A DNA stretch of 64,000 nucleotides, from assembly GCA_012729395.1 (NCBI GenBank), contig JAAYDF010000244.1, forward strand, positions 16,511 through 80,510. The letters are read 5' to 3'. The notes beneath the pieces are model-generated. The model was not told where the DNA came from. It made no database searches and worked only from the letters and a program-made list of their open reading frames with translations. Positions 1 through 9,903 of this stretch are shown in pieces. Position numbers and translations under genes: made by a program. Origin of the DNA: Phycisphaerae bacterium. GTDB taxonomy: Bacteria > Planctomycetota > Phycisphaerae > UBA1845 > PWPN01. Within the stretch, counting starts at the first letter, position 1. Each line of letters begins with the position of its first letter.

Positions 1-623
1 TCGACCAGCGTGCCCACGATGTTCCGCACTTGGTTGTAGAGGAAGCCGTTGCCTTCCACGTCGACATAGACGTGTTCGCCGTGGCGGTATACGTCCAGGT
101 GAAAAATCCGCCGGACCGTGGATTGTCGGGGGCTGCCCCGGGTCGCGAACGCGGCGAAGTCATGCTCTCCGGTGAGCAGTTCGGCGGCAACCCGCATCTT
201 CCCGACGTCGAGCGGATGCCAGAAATGGTAGGCGTAGCGGTGTTGAAGCGTCTCGACAGGGCGGTGGTGGCTGGCGTAGATGGTGTATCGGTACAGCTTG
301 GAGACCGCGTCGCGCGAGGCCCAGAAAGCGGGTGGAACCTCGCTGACCTGGATGATCGAGATATCCTTGGGCAGTCGGCCACCAATCGCATGGTGGAGCC
401 GCTCACAGGGCATCGTATGGCTGGTATGGAAGTTGGCAACCTGGCCGTGGGCGTGAACCCCTGCGTCCGTGCGACCAGACCCGACCAGCATCACCTGGTG
501 CCGAGCGACTCGCCGGATCGCCTGTTCCACCGTTTCCTGCACGGTCCGCAGGCCGGGCTGCGTCTGCCAGCCGTGGAAATCGGTTCCGTCGTAGGCCAGC
601 AGCAGCCGAATGTTTCGGGGCAT
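1..623 (-). CDS. truA: tRNA pseudouridine(38-40) synthase TruA, C-terminus cut by window edge
   Basis: Converts uridines 38-40 of the tRNA anticodon arm to pseudouridine in the cytoplasm. Reading leftward from the ATG at 623, the protein opens with MPRNIRLLLAYDGTDFHGWQ, the family N-terminus. The catalytic-loop motif GRTDAGVHAHGQV (with the nucleophilic Asp) follows at about residue 50, and GNGFLYNQVRN, the conserved motif near the C-terminal part, is reached just before the edge. About 207 of roughly 250-270 residues are present; the stop lies outside the window. The ATG is 1 nt beyond the stop of the upstream sigma-factor gene, so the two are probably co-transcribed. No frameshift seen. Confidence 0.93.
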   Translation of the reverse strand, partial: MPRNIRLLLAYDGTDFHGWQTQPGLRTVQETVEQAIRRVARHQVMLVGSGRTDAGVHAHGQVANFHTSHTMPCERLHHAIGGRLPKDISIIQVSEVPPAFWASRDAVSKLYRYTIYASHHRPVETLQHRYAYHFWHPLDVGKMRVAAELLTGEHDFAAFATRGSPRQSTVRRIFHLDVYRHGEHVYVDVEGNGFLYNQVRNIVGTLV

Positions 624-624
624 G

Positions 625-1407
625 TTACGCGACCAGCTCTTCCTCGAGTTTGTCCTTGAACCGGGCCCGGAGCCGTCCGATCACGTCCTTGTGGATCTGG
701 CTGACACGTGATTCGGACAGGTCCAGGACGACGCCGATCTCAGCCATGGTGAGATCTTCATAATAGTACAGGATCAGGACGAGTCTTTCCTCCCGGCTGA
801 GTCCTCGGGTGATGAACTCGGTGAGCATGGTCCGGGCCATCCGCGTCGACGGGTCGGTCTGGTGAGGGTCGCCGACGTCCCAAGCCCGTTCACTGGATCG
901 GCCGCGGCTGCCCGAGTCCCGCGGGTCCATGGCCGAGAAGTGGACCTCGCGGCCCAGTTGGGAGATCCGTGAGAGCTGGTCATAGCGGTCCTGAGACAGT
1001 CCCATGCGCTTGGCGATCTCGTCATGCATGGGTGGACGGCCCAATTCGGCATCGAGCAGTTCTCTCGCGCTCATCCGTCTCTTCTCGAATGTGCGGACGG
1101 TTCGCGACTGAGGATCAAGGCTTCGCAGCCAGTCCATCACCGCACCGATGATGCGCTGTTGGCAGAAGGTCTCGAATTTGGCCTTGCGGAGCGGGTTGTA
1201 TCCTTCCACCGCCTCGATCAGGCCGTCGTAGCCGGCACTGCAAATCTCATCGTAGCTGATCTGGGCCGGCAGCTTCCGTGACAGCCGCGCCGCCTGGATG
1301 TGCACCAGGGGGGCGTACTGCTCGACTAGAGCATTCCGGTAGACGTCTCCACGCGTCTTAAGAAACTTCTTCCACAACACATCGACGGACTGCTTCGCTG
1401 CGTTCAT
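625..1407 (-). CDS. RNA polymerase sigma factor, FliA/WhiG (sigma-28) class
   Basis: Alternative sigma factor directing RNA polymerase to a dedicated promoter set, classically flagellar or developmental genes. The 260-residue protein has region 2 (YAPLVHIQAARLSRKLP, SYDEICSAGYDGLIEAV, then FETFCQQRIIGAVMDWLRS), a region 3 segment (ELGRPPMHDEIAKRMGLS) and region 4 with the helix-turn-helix LTMAEIGVVLDLSESRVSQIH. The ATG at 1407 is preferred to an in-frame ATG 21 nt upstream because GGGAGG sits 6-7 nt before it and falls inside the longer reading. A FlgI-related lipoprotein at 37968-39755 hints at flagellar genes in the genome, but none adjoin this one, so the regulon is unknown. Confidence 0.9.
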   Translation of the reverse strand: MNAAKQSVDVLWKKFLKTRGDVYRNALVEQYAPLVHIQAARLSRKLPAQISYDEICSAGYDGLIEAVEGYNPLRKAKFETFCQQRIIGAVMDWLRSLDPQSRTVRTFEKRRMSARELLDAELGRPPMHDEIAKRMGLSQDRYDQLSRISQLGREVHFSAMDPRDSGSRGRSSERAWDVGDPHQTDPSTRMARTMLTEFITRGLSREERLVLILYYYEDLTMAEIGVVLDLSESRVSQIHKDVIGRLRARFKDKLEEELVA

Positions 1408-1909
1408 GGCGGCCTCCCGAGAACACACCGACCAAGTGACACGCCCGACCTGTCAGGGGTCGCGGCCAGAATGTCAGGGGCATTACCCAGCGAGGAAGGG
1501 AATGCCTCCGTGCCTGAAGTCCGTATGCCTCATCCTTGAGGATACGTTGCGTGCAGGAACCCTCATCTTTCGCCCGCCATCCCCTTCGCCACGCACACCC
1601 GCGCCTGTGGCTGCGATCGTGTCGAAGTCTTCGGATGGACCAAGCAGGCTGAACTGCACCCGATACGTCTCAAATATATAGCCAAGGACCGATAAGAGCA
1701 AATGGAAAATGCGACCTCGCCCACGTTTTTCTCTCAGATCCTTCGTCGTGCAGTTGCTAAGGCCACTTGAGCTTTTGTTTTCGGGTTTCTACCGCCGGTG
1801 AGCTCGGGTAGTTGCCCTGGAGGCCCCCACAGACGCCTGCTCGGTGCGTCTGAGGGCTTCTCCGCAGCCGCCAAGGTGCACAATCTTTCGTTGGCGCATG
1901 AGGTTAACG
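1408..1909. other. Intergenic region with possible kinase-gene terminator hairpin
   Basis: About 500 bases without a convincing gene. A 7-bp stem (CAGACGC at 1830-1836 with GCGTCTG at 1846-1852), extendable by GCCC/GGGC flanks, lies about 55 nt past the kinase stop and could end that transcript, but there is no T-run. A 72-codon leftward reading frame at 1483-1701 has no ribosome site or family resemblance and was not called. Confidence 0.4.
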
Positions 1910-3142
1910 TCAGATCAGCAGTTGGATCAGGTTCAGGAGCAGTGACAGACCGAGCAGTGCTCCCATGATGAAGACCCAGAGCAAGGGCACGGTCGGTGGG
2001 GGCGGTGGCGGTGGCGGCGGCGGGGGGGGCTTGGGCGTGGTGCTATCAGAGAGACGCTCGAGTAGCCCCTGATCCACGTTCTTGCGAGCTTGTAGTGGAG
2101 GTTCGCCCCGGGCAATGGATTCGAGGTCGTGAATCAGGTCGCTCATGCTTTCGTAGCGTTCCTCGGGACGTTTGCGCATCATGCGCTCGATGACCTCGCC
2201 CACACCAGTGGACAGCGTCGGGACGAGGTGGTCCGGAGGGATGAGCGGTTCCTTGAGATGCTTGTGCATGACCGCGGCGGGCGTCTGGCCCTCGAAGGGG
2301 ACGCGCCCGGTGACCATGTGGTAGAAGGTTGCGCCGAGGGAGTACATGTCCGCCCGGAAGTCGATATTCAGCTCCCCGCGGATTTGCTCGGGGCTGATGT
2401 AGTAAGGCGTACCGTAGGCCCGACCGGCCTCGTCGCGTGCCGCCTTGCGGTCGGCGGTCTCGCGAGCCAGACCCATATCCGCCAGCTTGGCGACGTTATC
2501 GCGGGTCAGCATGATGTTCTTGGGTTTGACGTCACGGTGGACAAACCCTCGAACCGAAGCGTGCTCCAAGGCCCGTGCGACCTGGATGATGATGTCGAGG
2601 GCCTCTCGCTCGGAGTAGACTCTGTTGGCGGCCAAATCGTCGTAAACGGTTTTGCCTTCGATGAACTCCATGGCGAAGTAGTGGTAGCCGCCCGCCTCGC
2701 CGACGTCGATGGCCTGCACGATGTTATTGTGGTTGAGCCGGGCCGCCGCCCGCCCTTCCTTGTAGAAACGATCGACGAACTGGGGGTCGGCCCCGAGCTT
2801 CTTGGGCAGCACCTTCACGGCGACGATACGGTCGAGGCTCAGTTGCCGGGCCTTGAACACCGTAGCCATGGCCCCGGCGCCGATTTTCTCGAGGATCTGA
2901 TACCCGGGGATCTGCTGCATCTTCTGAGCGATCGAGTCTTCCATGTCCCCACCCAATCGCTGCAACTGCGAGCGCGTGACGTAACCTTGCTTGATCAGTA
3001 CTTCGCTGAGGCTGAGAAGCTTGCCCTGAGCCGCGAGAGCCTTCTGCTCGTCGAGGCAGGTATTGAGCTCCTCAACCGTCACAAGCTTCCGATCGATCGC
3101 GAGGCGACCGAGTTGAGTTTCGCTTTTGACACCATCTGCCAT
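1910..3142 (-). CDS. Membrane-anchored Ser/Thr protein kinase (PknB/Hanks type)
   Basis: Hanks-type kinase phosphorylating Ser/Thr of unknown targets. Residues 1-63 form a helical module (starting TQLGRLAIDRKLVTVEELN) resembling the N-terminal helical domain of type II secretion ATPases. The kinase domain spans about 80-345: glycine loop GAGAMATVFKARQ, catalytic lysine in VAVKVL, HRDVKPKN catalytic loop, DMGLA in place of DFG, and YGTPYYISPEQ activation-loop end. A run of 12 or more prolines (about 370-382) leads to one hydrophobic C-terminal helix (VPLLWVFIMGALLGLSLLL), so the kinase domain is probably cytoplasmic and tail-anchored; no extracellular sensor is present. The ATG has GGAG about 10 nt upstream. 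Input signal and substrates cannot be read from sequence. Confidence 0.92.
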   Translation of the reverse strand: MADGVKSETQLGRLAIDRKLVTVEELNTCLDEQKALAAQGKLLSLSEVLIKQGYVTRSQLQRLGGDMEDSIAQKMQQIPGYQILEKIGAGAMATVFKARQLSLDRIVAVKVLPKKLGADPQFVDRFYKEGRAAARLNHNNIVQAIDVGEAGGYHYFAMEFIEGKTVYDDLAANRVYSEREALDIIIQVARALEHASVRGFVHRDVKPKNIMLTRDNVAKLADMGLARETADRKAARDEAGRAYGTPYYISPEQIRGELNIDFRADMYSLGATFYHMVTGRVPFEGQTPAAVMHKHLKEPLIPPDHLVPTLSTGVGEVIERMMRKRPEERYESMSDLIHDLESIARGEPPLQARKNVDQGLLERLSDSTTPKPPPPPPPPPPPPTVPLLWVFIMGALLGLSLLLNLIQLLI

Positions 3143-3321
3143 TATGGGTCCACTCCGCCAAGGGGAGAGGTTCCGGCCGCGATTCGGGCGCGCCGCTCCC
3201 TGGACCTCGCGGGGCGTACTTTACGCTTGCTGGGCGGCGAGTTCAACACTTTTTCGGAGCATCGGCCGCCCGACCTCCCATCCGATTATACCCAGGCCAG
3301 TGAGCTTCTTCTCAAGCGGAG

Positions 3322-4530
3322 TTACCCCTTTGCCAAGGTTTGCAGGCATTGAGCGGCTTCGGCGAGGCCGGGCGTCGTGTCGGCCAGAGCCGATAACGCT
3401 TGCCGACAACAGGTCGCCTGTCGAATGGTAAAGGGGTACCCGGGAGACTCCTGCCAGCCCGCCAGCCGAAGTGTTTCGATGATCCGGCAACCCAGACGCT
3501 CGAGCCCGGCCCCGGTGGCGGCACTGATGGAGAGGGCCGGTGGGCCGGCGTCGGCCGAGCCGTGGGATGGATGAGCGGGCAGGTCTGACTTGCTCCAGAT
3601 CGTGAGAACCGGTGGAGCTTGCGCGTTCATCTGTGTTTCGGCGAACAGCTCCAGCGGGCCATCGGGCGGAAGAGGGGCGGACCGGTCGATCAGGAGCAGG
3701 ACCACGTCCGCGGGGGAGATCTGCTGCTGGGCGCGACGGATGGCTTCCTGTTCAAGTGGGTCTCGGGTTTGCCTGAGGCCGGCCGTGTCCACGAAGCTGA
3801 AGGGCAGGCCGTCCACCACCGCGTGGTGTTCCGTCCAATCCCGGGTGGTGCCCGGCATGGGATGGGTGATGGCGGCGTCCCGTCTCGTCAGGTGGTTGAT
3901 GAGTGTCGACTTTCCGGCATTCGGTGCGCCGAGCATGGTGACGCGGATGCCTTCCAGCAGGTAGCGCATCTTTGGGAACCATTCGCACGCGGAGCGCAGC
4001 CAGCTTTGGGCCTGGCGACCATCGCCCGCGAGGAGGTTGTGGGTCAGGGCTTCGATCTTCGCGGGCAACTGGTTCATGGCTCGGATGAGCCAAGTCGCCA
4101 CGGGTCGTGTCGCGGCTTGCTGCAGGAGCAGGAGGCCTTCTCGTTCGAGGGGGGAGGCGGCGGGCCACGTGTGCGCGCTGAGATCGTTCGGCTCGACGAT
4201 ATGAGCGCCGGCATTCTTGAGCATCAGCAGGACGCGTTGCACGACTCGCGGGCCGCCGTGCACGTTGAGATCAACGACACATTGTCCCGTGGGCACGGAC
4301 CGGACGGCGACCAAGCCCTCGTCCACGACCTCACGATGATCGATGACGCGGCAGAATTGGAGCCGCTCGGCGGCAGCGGGAGTCGGCGCGAGAGGACGGC
4401 GGGTTTCCACGAGCGGGGCGACCAGCGAAGCGGCGTTGATGCCCACTACTTGAATAACGGCGATGCCACCGGGTGTGGACGGGGTCAGACAGGCGGCTTG
4501 GCAGGGGTTATTCGGGTGCATCGTCGTCAT
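3322..4530 (-). CDS. MnmE/TrmE-like GTPase paralogue lacking the C-terminal CxGK motif
   Basis: Resembles MnmE, the GTPase that with MnmG makes the cmnm5 modification at tRNA wobble U34. The N-terminal fold is recognisable (STPGGIAVIQVVG; VDLNVHGGP for the usual VELHGHGG) and the G domain has GAPNAGKST, TRDWTEH and VDTAGLRQTRDPLEQE. However, the tetrahydrofolate-domain signature with PGEF and the NGK-DL-QAEA helix is gone, G4 reads SKSD rather than NKxD, and the protein stops at residue 402 (family about 450) with no CIGK tail, whose Cys is required for modification. It therefore looks like a divergent paralogue that kept GTP binding. The start overlaps coaX by 23 nt. Calling it functional mnmE would be unsafe. 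Confidence 0.75.
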   Translation of the reverse strand: MTTMHPNNPCQAACLTPSTPGGIAVIQVVGINAASLVAPLVETRRPLAPTPAAAERLQFCRVIDHREVVDEGLVAVRSVPTGQCVVDLNVHGGPRVVQRVLLMLKNAGAHIVEPNDLSAHTWPAASPLEREGLLLLQQAATRPVATWLIRAMNQLPAKIEALTHNLLAGDGRQAQSWLRSACEWFPKMRYLLEGIRVTMLGAPNAGKSTLINHLTRRDAAITHPMPGTTRDWTEHHAVVDGLPFSFVDTAGLRQTRDPLEQEAIRRAQQQISPADVVLLLIDRSAPLPPDGPLELFAETQMNAQAPPVLTIWSKSDLPAHPSHGSADAGPPALSISAATGAGLERLGCRIIETLRLAGWQESPGYPFTIRQATCCRQALSALADTTPGLAEAAQCLQTLAKG

Positions 4531-5329
4531 CGCAGAGCCCGACCGCCTTGCGGTAGGCGATCACCAGTCCGTCGAGACAGAGATCGGGCACGACGAGGTC
4601 GACGAAATCGCAGGCCGAGGCGATGGCCGCCGCGTCGCCGCCGGTGAGGACGAGGGGGGGCCATTTGCCGATCTGCGTCGCGTAGCGTTCGGCGATTTCG
4701 CGCAGGGCGCCGACCATCATGGCGTAGATGCCGTTGCGGATCGCGCTGGCGGTGTCCTTGCCCAGCGTCTCGGTCGGCGTGCCGATCTCAACCAGCGGCA
4801 GGAGGGCGGTGTGTTCGTGGAGTGCTTGAGCCGACAAGCGCAGCCCGGGCAGGATCGTTCCGCCGAGGAAGACGTTGTTGTCGGCGACGAGGTCGATGGT
4901 GAGAGCGGTGCCGAAGTCGGCCACCACACAGGCTCCACGGACGCGGGCATAGGCCGCGGCGGCGACGCAGAGGCGGTCAGTCCCGACCTTGAGCGGGGCC
5001 GGCACGTCGGCGGTGATGGGCAAGTCAATGTCCCGACCGACCATGAGCAGCGGGGCGATGCCTTGCTCGTGGCAGGCGGCGAGAACGGCTTCGGCGACCG
5101 GCGGACAGACCGAGCTGACCACGAGTGTCCGCCGCGGGCAGGAGGCGAGCGTCTCCCAGAGTCTCCACACTTTGTGCGCGACGGCGGGCGGCTCCAGGCC
5201 GGCCAAGTGCTGTGAAGGGCTACGCACGCCGCCGGTCCAGGTGGCGAGGGCAACACGGCTGTTGCCGATGTCCATCAGAACCAAGCCGGTCGAGGCATCG
5301 GTCGGCACGCTGGTTTCAGTGCGGATCAT
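4508..5329 (-). CDS. coaX: Type III pantothenate kinase
   Basis: Phosphorylates pantothenate to 4'-phosphopantothenate, the first step of coenzyme A synthesis, in the cytoplasm; type III enzymes need a monovalent cation and are not feedback-inhibited by CoA. The 273-residue protein shows the ASKHA-fold signatures: VLMDIGNSRVALATW (phosphate 1 loop), VGTDRL, VVADFGTALTIDLV, then GGTILPGLRLSAQAL and LTGGDA. It overlaps obgE upstream by ATGA and the MnmE-like gene downstream by 23 nt, so the three are one transcription unit. Length is normal (about 255-275). Confidence 0.93.
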   Translation of the reverse strand: MIRTETSVPTDASTGLVLMDIGNSRVALATWTGGVRSPSQHLAGLEPPAVAHKVWRLWETLASCPRRTLVVSSVCPPVAEAVLAACHEQGIAPLLMVGRDIDLPITADVPAPLKVGTDRLCVAAAAYARVRGACVVADFGTALTIDLVADNNVFLGGTILPGLRLSAQALHEHTALLPLVEIGTPTETLGKDTASAIRNGIYAMMVGALREIAERYATQIGKWPPLVLTGGDAAAIASACDFVDLVVPDLCLDGLVIAYRKAVGLCDDDDAPE

Positions 5330-6429
5330 GGATGGTATTCTCCAGGTGTGGCTGCTGCGGGTGGCGGATCCGTCGCGGCGGTGGGGGCGAAGGGATCGTC
5401 GATCGGCTTTTGCTGTTTGGCGATTTGTTCGGTCAGTCGAGCGTCTTCGATCATCGACCAGAGACGGCCGCCCAATCGTTCGAGCCCCGTCCCTGTGACC
5501 CCGCTGATTGCCAGGACCTCACGGCCTAGATCTTCGCGCAGGGTTTCAACCGCATCGAGCGTATCGGACAAGTCGATTTTGTTGGCCACGATGATCTCGG
5601 GCTTGGCCGCGAGTTGGGGCGAGTACTTGTCGAGTTCCCGGCGGATGGCGTGGTAGCTTTCGGTTGGGCTGGGCTGCTCGGGCAGCGGATGGATGTCGAT
5701 CAAGTGGACGATCACTCGGGTCCGCTCGATGTGGCGGAGGAAGTCGTCGCCCAGGCCGACGCCTTCGTGAGCTCCTTCGATCAGGCCGGGGATGTCCGCC
5801 ATGACGAATCGGCGGAAGCCGGGCAGCTCGACGATGCCCAGTTGCGGCTCGATGGTGGTGAATGGGTAGTCGGCGATCTTGGGCCGGGCACGGCTCATCC
5901 TCGAGAGCAAGGTGCTCTTGCCGGCGTTGGGGAGGCCCACGAGCCCGACGTCGGCGATGAGTTTGAGCTCCATGCGCAGCCAGCGTTCCTCGGGGTCTTC
6001 GCCGGGCTGAGCGAAACGAGGCACTTGTATCCGCGAGGAGGTGAAATGCAGATTACCCTTGCCGCCGCGGCCGCCGTGAGCGATGAGGATCTTCATGCCC
6101 GGTTGGTCGAGATCTCTGAGTAATCGTCCGGAGTCGCGATCGTAGACCAGGGTTCCTGGTGGGACGCGGACGATGCGATCTCGACCGCTCCGCCCGGTCA
6201 TATTTTTGCCTTTGCCGGGCTGTCCGTTCTCGGCCATCCAATGGTGCCGGCCGGTGAGGTCCAGCAGGGTGGTCATGGACGGGTCGGCGAAGAGGTAGAC
6301 GTTGCCGCCGCGCCCGCCGTCGCCGCCGTCGGGTCCGCCTTTGGGCAGGAACTTCTCCCTGCGGAAGCTGACACAGCCGCGCCCGCCCCTGCCGCCGCGG
6401 ACAAAAATCTCAGCACGGTCGATGAACAT
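5326..6429 (-). CDS. obgE: Obg/CgtA GTPase
   Basis: Essential GTPase of 50S ribosome assembly and stress signalling. The N-terminal glycine-rich Obg fold is clear (RGGRGGRGCVSFRREKFLP, then PDGGDGGRGGNVYL), followed by a G domain from about residue 160 with GLPNAGKSTLLSRMSRARPK, DYPFTTIEP, DIPGLIEGA and NKIDL. It ends with a short acidic, proline-rich tail instead of the OCT domain; 367 residues is ordinary for the short form. It begins the unit obgE-coaX-MnmE-like. rpmA and rplU, its usual neighbours, are not upstream; the 233-nt gap to eno must hold both divergent promoters. Confidence 0.95.
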   Translation of the reverse strand: MFIDRAEIFVRGGRGGRGCVSFRREKFLPKGGPDGGDGGRGGNVYLFADPSMTTLLDLTGRHHWMAENGQPGKGKNMTGRSGRDRIVRVPPGTLVYDRDSGRLLRDLDQPGMKILIAHGGRGGKGNLHFTSSRIQVPRFAQPGEDPEERWLRMELKLIADVGLVGLPNAGKSTLLSRMSRARPKIADYPFTTIEPQLGIVELPGFRRFVMADIPGLIEGAHEGVGLGDDFLRHIERTRVIVHLIDIHPLPEQPSPTESYHAIRRELDKYSPQLAAKPEIIVANKIDLSDTLDAVETLREDLGREVLAISGVTGTGLERLGGRLWSMIEDARLTEQIAKQQKPIDDPFAPTAATDPPPAAATPGEYHP

Positions 6430-6581
6430 GATCGGTTGTGTGTCCTTGCCTAGCTACCCGCCGCTTGTGGTTTTGTCCACGGCCGTATCACGACGGCTCA
6501 TCGCGAGCGGGGTATTCTAACCGATTTGTCGTTCGTCCGGCAGGGTCTGTGGAACCTTGACGAAATCCGCGGGAACAGTAG

Positions 6582-7970
<1,389 letters not shown>

Positions 7971-8014
7971 TCGCCGACGAACCGCAAGGGGCTTTCGCGC
8001 ACGGAGGTGCGACC

Positions 8015-8632
8015 ATGGCTCACCAGGGGTTCCAGCCGCAGCCCGATGTGGGGGTGGCCCGCGCGGCGCACCCGATCATGTTCTGTGTGCTGACCGGGTT
8101 GGCGCTGTTGGTGTTTGCGCCCTGTGTGCTGGTGCCGTTGTGGTTGGAGGGTGAGCAGCTCCGGGAGCACGAGGCCGTGCTGGCGGCCGCCATTGCCCAG
8201 TTGGAGAGCCAGTCCGCCAGGAACAAGGTCCGGGCGGATGCCCTGCGGGATGATCCGCTGGTCATTGAGCGGGTTGTTCGTCGGGATCTGAATTTCCGCT
8301 CTGATTCGGAGCAGATCGTTCAGTGGCCGATGGGAGAGTTGGCCGCCGCGAAGCCCCATTTACCCCCGAACTCTGCCTATGCGGTGTCTGTTGAGGTGTC
8401 GCCGCCATCGCCGTTGGGTGAGTGGATGGCCTCGTTTGGCCGTTGGCTGCCTGCCTGGCCGTGGCGGCAACTGTTCGCCAGTTCACCCAACCGAGAGCTT
8501 CTGCTTTTGATGGCGGGGGGCCTTTTACTGGCCGCTTTCTTTCTCTATACCCCTCCGGTTCGATGCCGGCCGGCCGCCGCGCTCGGCGCAAAAAAAGACC
8601 ATCCTGGCAGCCGGTCGGGGGTCGTGGAGTAA
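8015..8632 (+). CDS. FtsB/DivIC-like septum formation initiator protein with a second TM helix
   Basis: Small inner-membrane protein with the layout of FtsB/DivIC, which bridge the divisome. After about 20 residues there is a TM helix (IMFCVLTGLALLVFAPCVLVP), then a coiled-coil helix (EGEQLREHEAVLAAAIAQLE), then DPLVIERVVRRDLNFRSDSE, matching the family's DP-x-IE-x-ARE-L-x pattern. Unlike FtsB (about 100 residues) it is 205 residues long and ends in a second hydrophobic helix (ELLLLMAGGLLLAAFFLY). ATG 8015 is chosen because GGAGG lies 8 nt upstream; a GTG at 7967 lacks a site. Position directly after eno matches the eno-ftsB order of gammaproteobacteria, supporting the assignment. Confidence 0.7.
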   Translation: MAHQGFQPQPDVGVARAAHPIMFCVLTGLALLVFAPCVLVPLWLEGEQLREHEAVLAAAIAQLESQSARNKVRADALRDDPLVIERVVRRDLNFRSDSEQIVQWPMGELAAAKPHLPPNSAYAVSVEVSPPSPLGEWMASFGRWLPAWPWRQLFASSPNRELLLLMAGGLLLAAFFLYTPPVRCRPAAALGAKKDHPGSRSGVVE

Positions 8633-8645
8633 GCGGCCAGGATGG
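8590..8645 (-). terminator. Rho-independent terminator reading leftward
   Basis: A perfect 10-bp inverted repeat (CCATCCTGGC at 8599-8608 with GCCAGGATGG at 8636-8645) is followed, on the minus strand, by TC and seven T (8590-8596). The loop is long (27 nt). It overlaps the last codons of the FtsB-like gene. The nearest leftward gene, the acyltransferase, ends 370 nt away, so it may end read-through from that cluster or an unseen transcript. Confidence 0.6.
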
Positions 8646-9014
8646 CTTGGTTCGGTTCTGATTGCTCCCCGCGAAGGGCTTGGCATCCTGCTCAGCCGTC
8701 CGCGGAGAGATGATCGCCTTCTTCTTCGTTTTGCGATCGATGGTATTGTCGGTTATTCGTGTTAATTTCGCTATAGGGAACATTCCCTTATCTTGCTGAG
8801 AGCATGCGTTCGGCGGCATCCTCCCGGAGCGAACCTGAGTGCGCCTCGATGCTTCTGTTGTCGTAATCCATTGATTTGAAGTGTTTTAGGGGTTTGTGGC
8901 AGGCACTGGCGAAAGGTTGTCATTCGGTGCCGCTTGATTGTGTGGGAACATTCCCTATTTCATGCCGAGCCGTCTCCAATGGCGGAAATCGGGGTGGCTC
9001 ATGGGGTGGATGAC
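8633..9014. other. Intergenic region with two copies of a 12-bp palindrome
   Basis: No gene recognised. Two identical near-palindromes GGGAACATTCCC at 8776-8787 and 8944-8955, both followed by T, lie 168 bp apart in DNA that is locally more AT-rich than its surroundings. They look like operator sites, but neither flanking gene starts here (convergent ends), so a missed small transcript or a mobile remnant is possible. Confidence 0.45.
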
Positions 9015-9869
9015 CTATGGTGCGGTGGCTTCCGCTGGCCCGAGGGTGCGAAACTTGCGAGCGGGCACACCCCACCAGAATTCGTTTTCGCCAACGATCG
9101 TGTTGGGCAGCAGGACGGAGCCGGCCCCGATCACCGCACCGCACTTGACGTGTACTCCGCCGAGGATCTTCACATCGCCGCCGACCACGACGTTGTCCTC
9201 AATGATGGTCCGCTTGTAGACGACGACATCCCGCTCGACGTAGTGACCGGCGAGGGTGGCGTTGAAGCCGAGGACGACGTTGCGCCCGATCTCGACAAGG
9301 TGCGGATCGAGGACGTATGGTTCGGTATAGAAGCATGACTGTGACCGTGGGCCGAAGAGCCGGTTCATCAGCCAGCACATCGGGGGAAGGTTGGCGACGT
9401 GCAGCACGAGAAACGCGGGGAACGGCGGGTCGAGGCGTGCTTTGGTGAGGGCACCGATGAAGCATGACCAGACGACGGGCATCGGTGGCCGCTGGCCTGG
9501 CTTGACCGAGTAGCGTCCCTCGCGCGGCGTGGGGATGAGCAGCCGTAGCACGATGAGATGGGCCACGTAGACCAGGTTATAGATCACCGCGAAGAGCGAC
9601 AGCCTCATGCCCCACAGGCCGGCCGTGTCCCAGGTCATGCGCAGCGGGTCGCTCTGAGGCCAGAGGCCGAGCCGTGTGAAGGCGGACGCGGTGACGATGA
9701 ATGCGTTCGACCAGATGAACAGGCGAATCAGTGCGTCCGCGAGCAGTGCGAGTCGCAGGCCCGATCGGATGTCTGGCACGGGACCGGGCCTCTCCCGGCA
9801 GGGCGATTGTGTGCTGGGATTGGCTGCGGACTCGCTTGCCGGCCGGACATCGGATTCGTTTGCCCTCAT
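9015..9869 (-). CDS. Left-handed beta-helix (hexapeptide) acyltransferase-like membrane protein
   Basis: Probably an O-acyltransferase acting on a sugar or lipid. The N-terminal half has two hydrophobic stretches (LRLALLADALIRLFIWSNAF and LSLFAVIYNLVYVAHLIVLRL). The C-terminal third is a run of isoleucine/valine-patch hexapeptides (IGRNVVLGFNATLAGHY, IIEDNVVVGGDVKILGG, AVIGAGSVLLPNTIVGENEF) ending in WWGVPARKF, the typical LbH coil ending. A GTG at 9935 would overlap the upstream gene; the ATG at 9869, 34 nt after that stop, is preferred though no strong ribosome site is visible. Last gene of the leftward redox cluster; substrate unknown. Confidence 0.75.
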   Translation of the reverse strand: MRANESDVRPASESAANPSTQSPCRERPGPVPDIRSGLRLALLADALIRLFIWSNAFIVTASAFTRLGLWPQSDPLRMTWDTAGLWGMRLSLFAVIYNLVYVAHLIVLRLLIPTPREGRYSVKPGQRPPMPVVWSCFIGALTKARLDPPFPAFLVLHVANLPPMCWLMNRLFGPRSQSCFYTEPYVLDPHLVEIGRNVVLGFNATLAGHYVERDVVVYKRTIIEDNVVVGGDVKILGGVHVKCGAVIGAGSVLLPNTIVGENEFWWGVPARKFRTLGPAEATAP

Positions 9870-9903
9870 GGCCAAAGCACGATGCCACGGCGAGCCGCGG
9901 GTG

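Noticed and set aside
1483..1701. 72-codon leftward ORF after the sigma-factor gene
   Set aside because: No ribosome site, no similarity, biased composition.
2129..3352. 407-codon rightward ORF antisense to the Ser/Thr kinase
   Set aside because: Shadow frame of high-GC coding DNA; product has no family motifs, while the leftward frame is a clear kinase.
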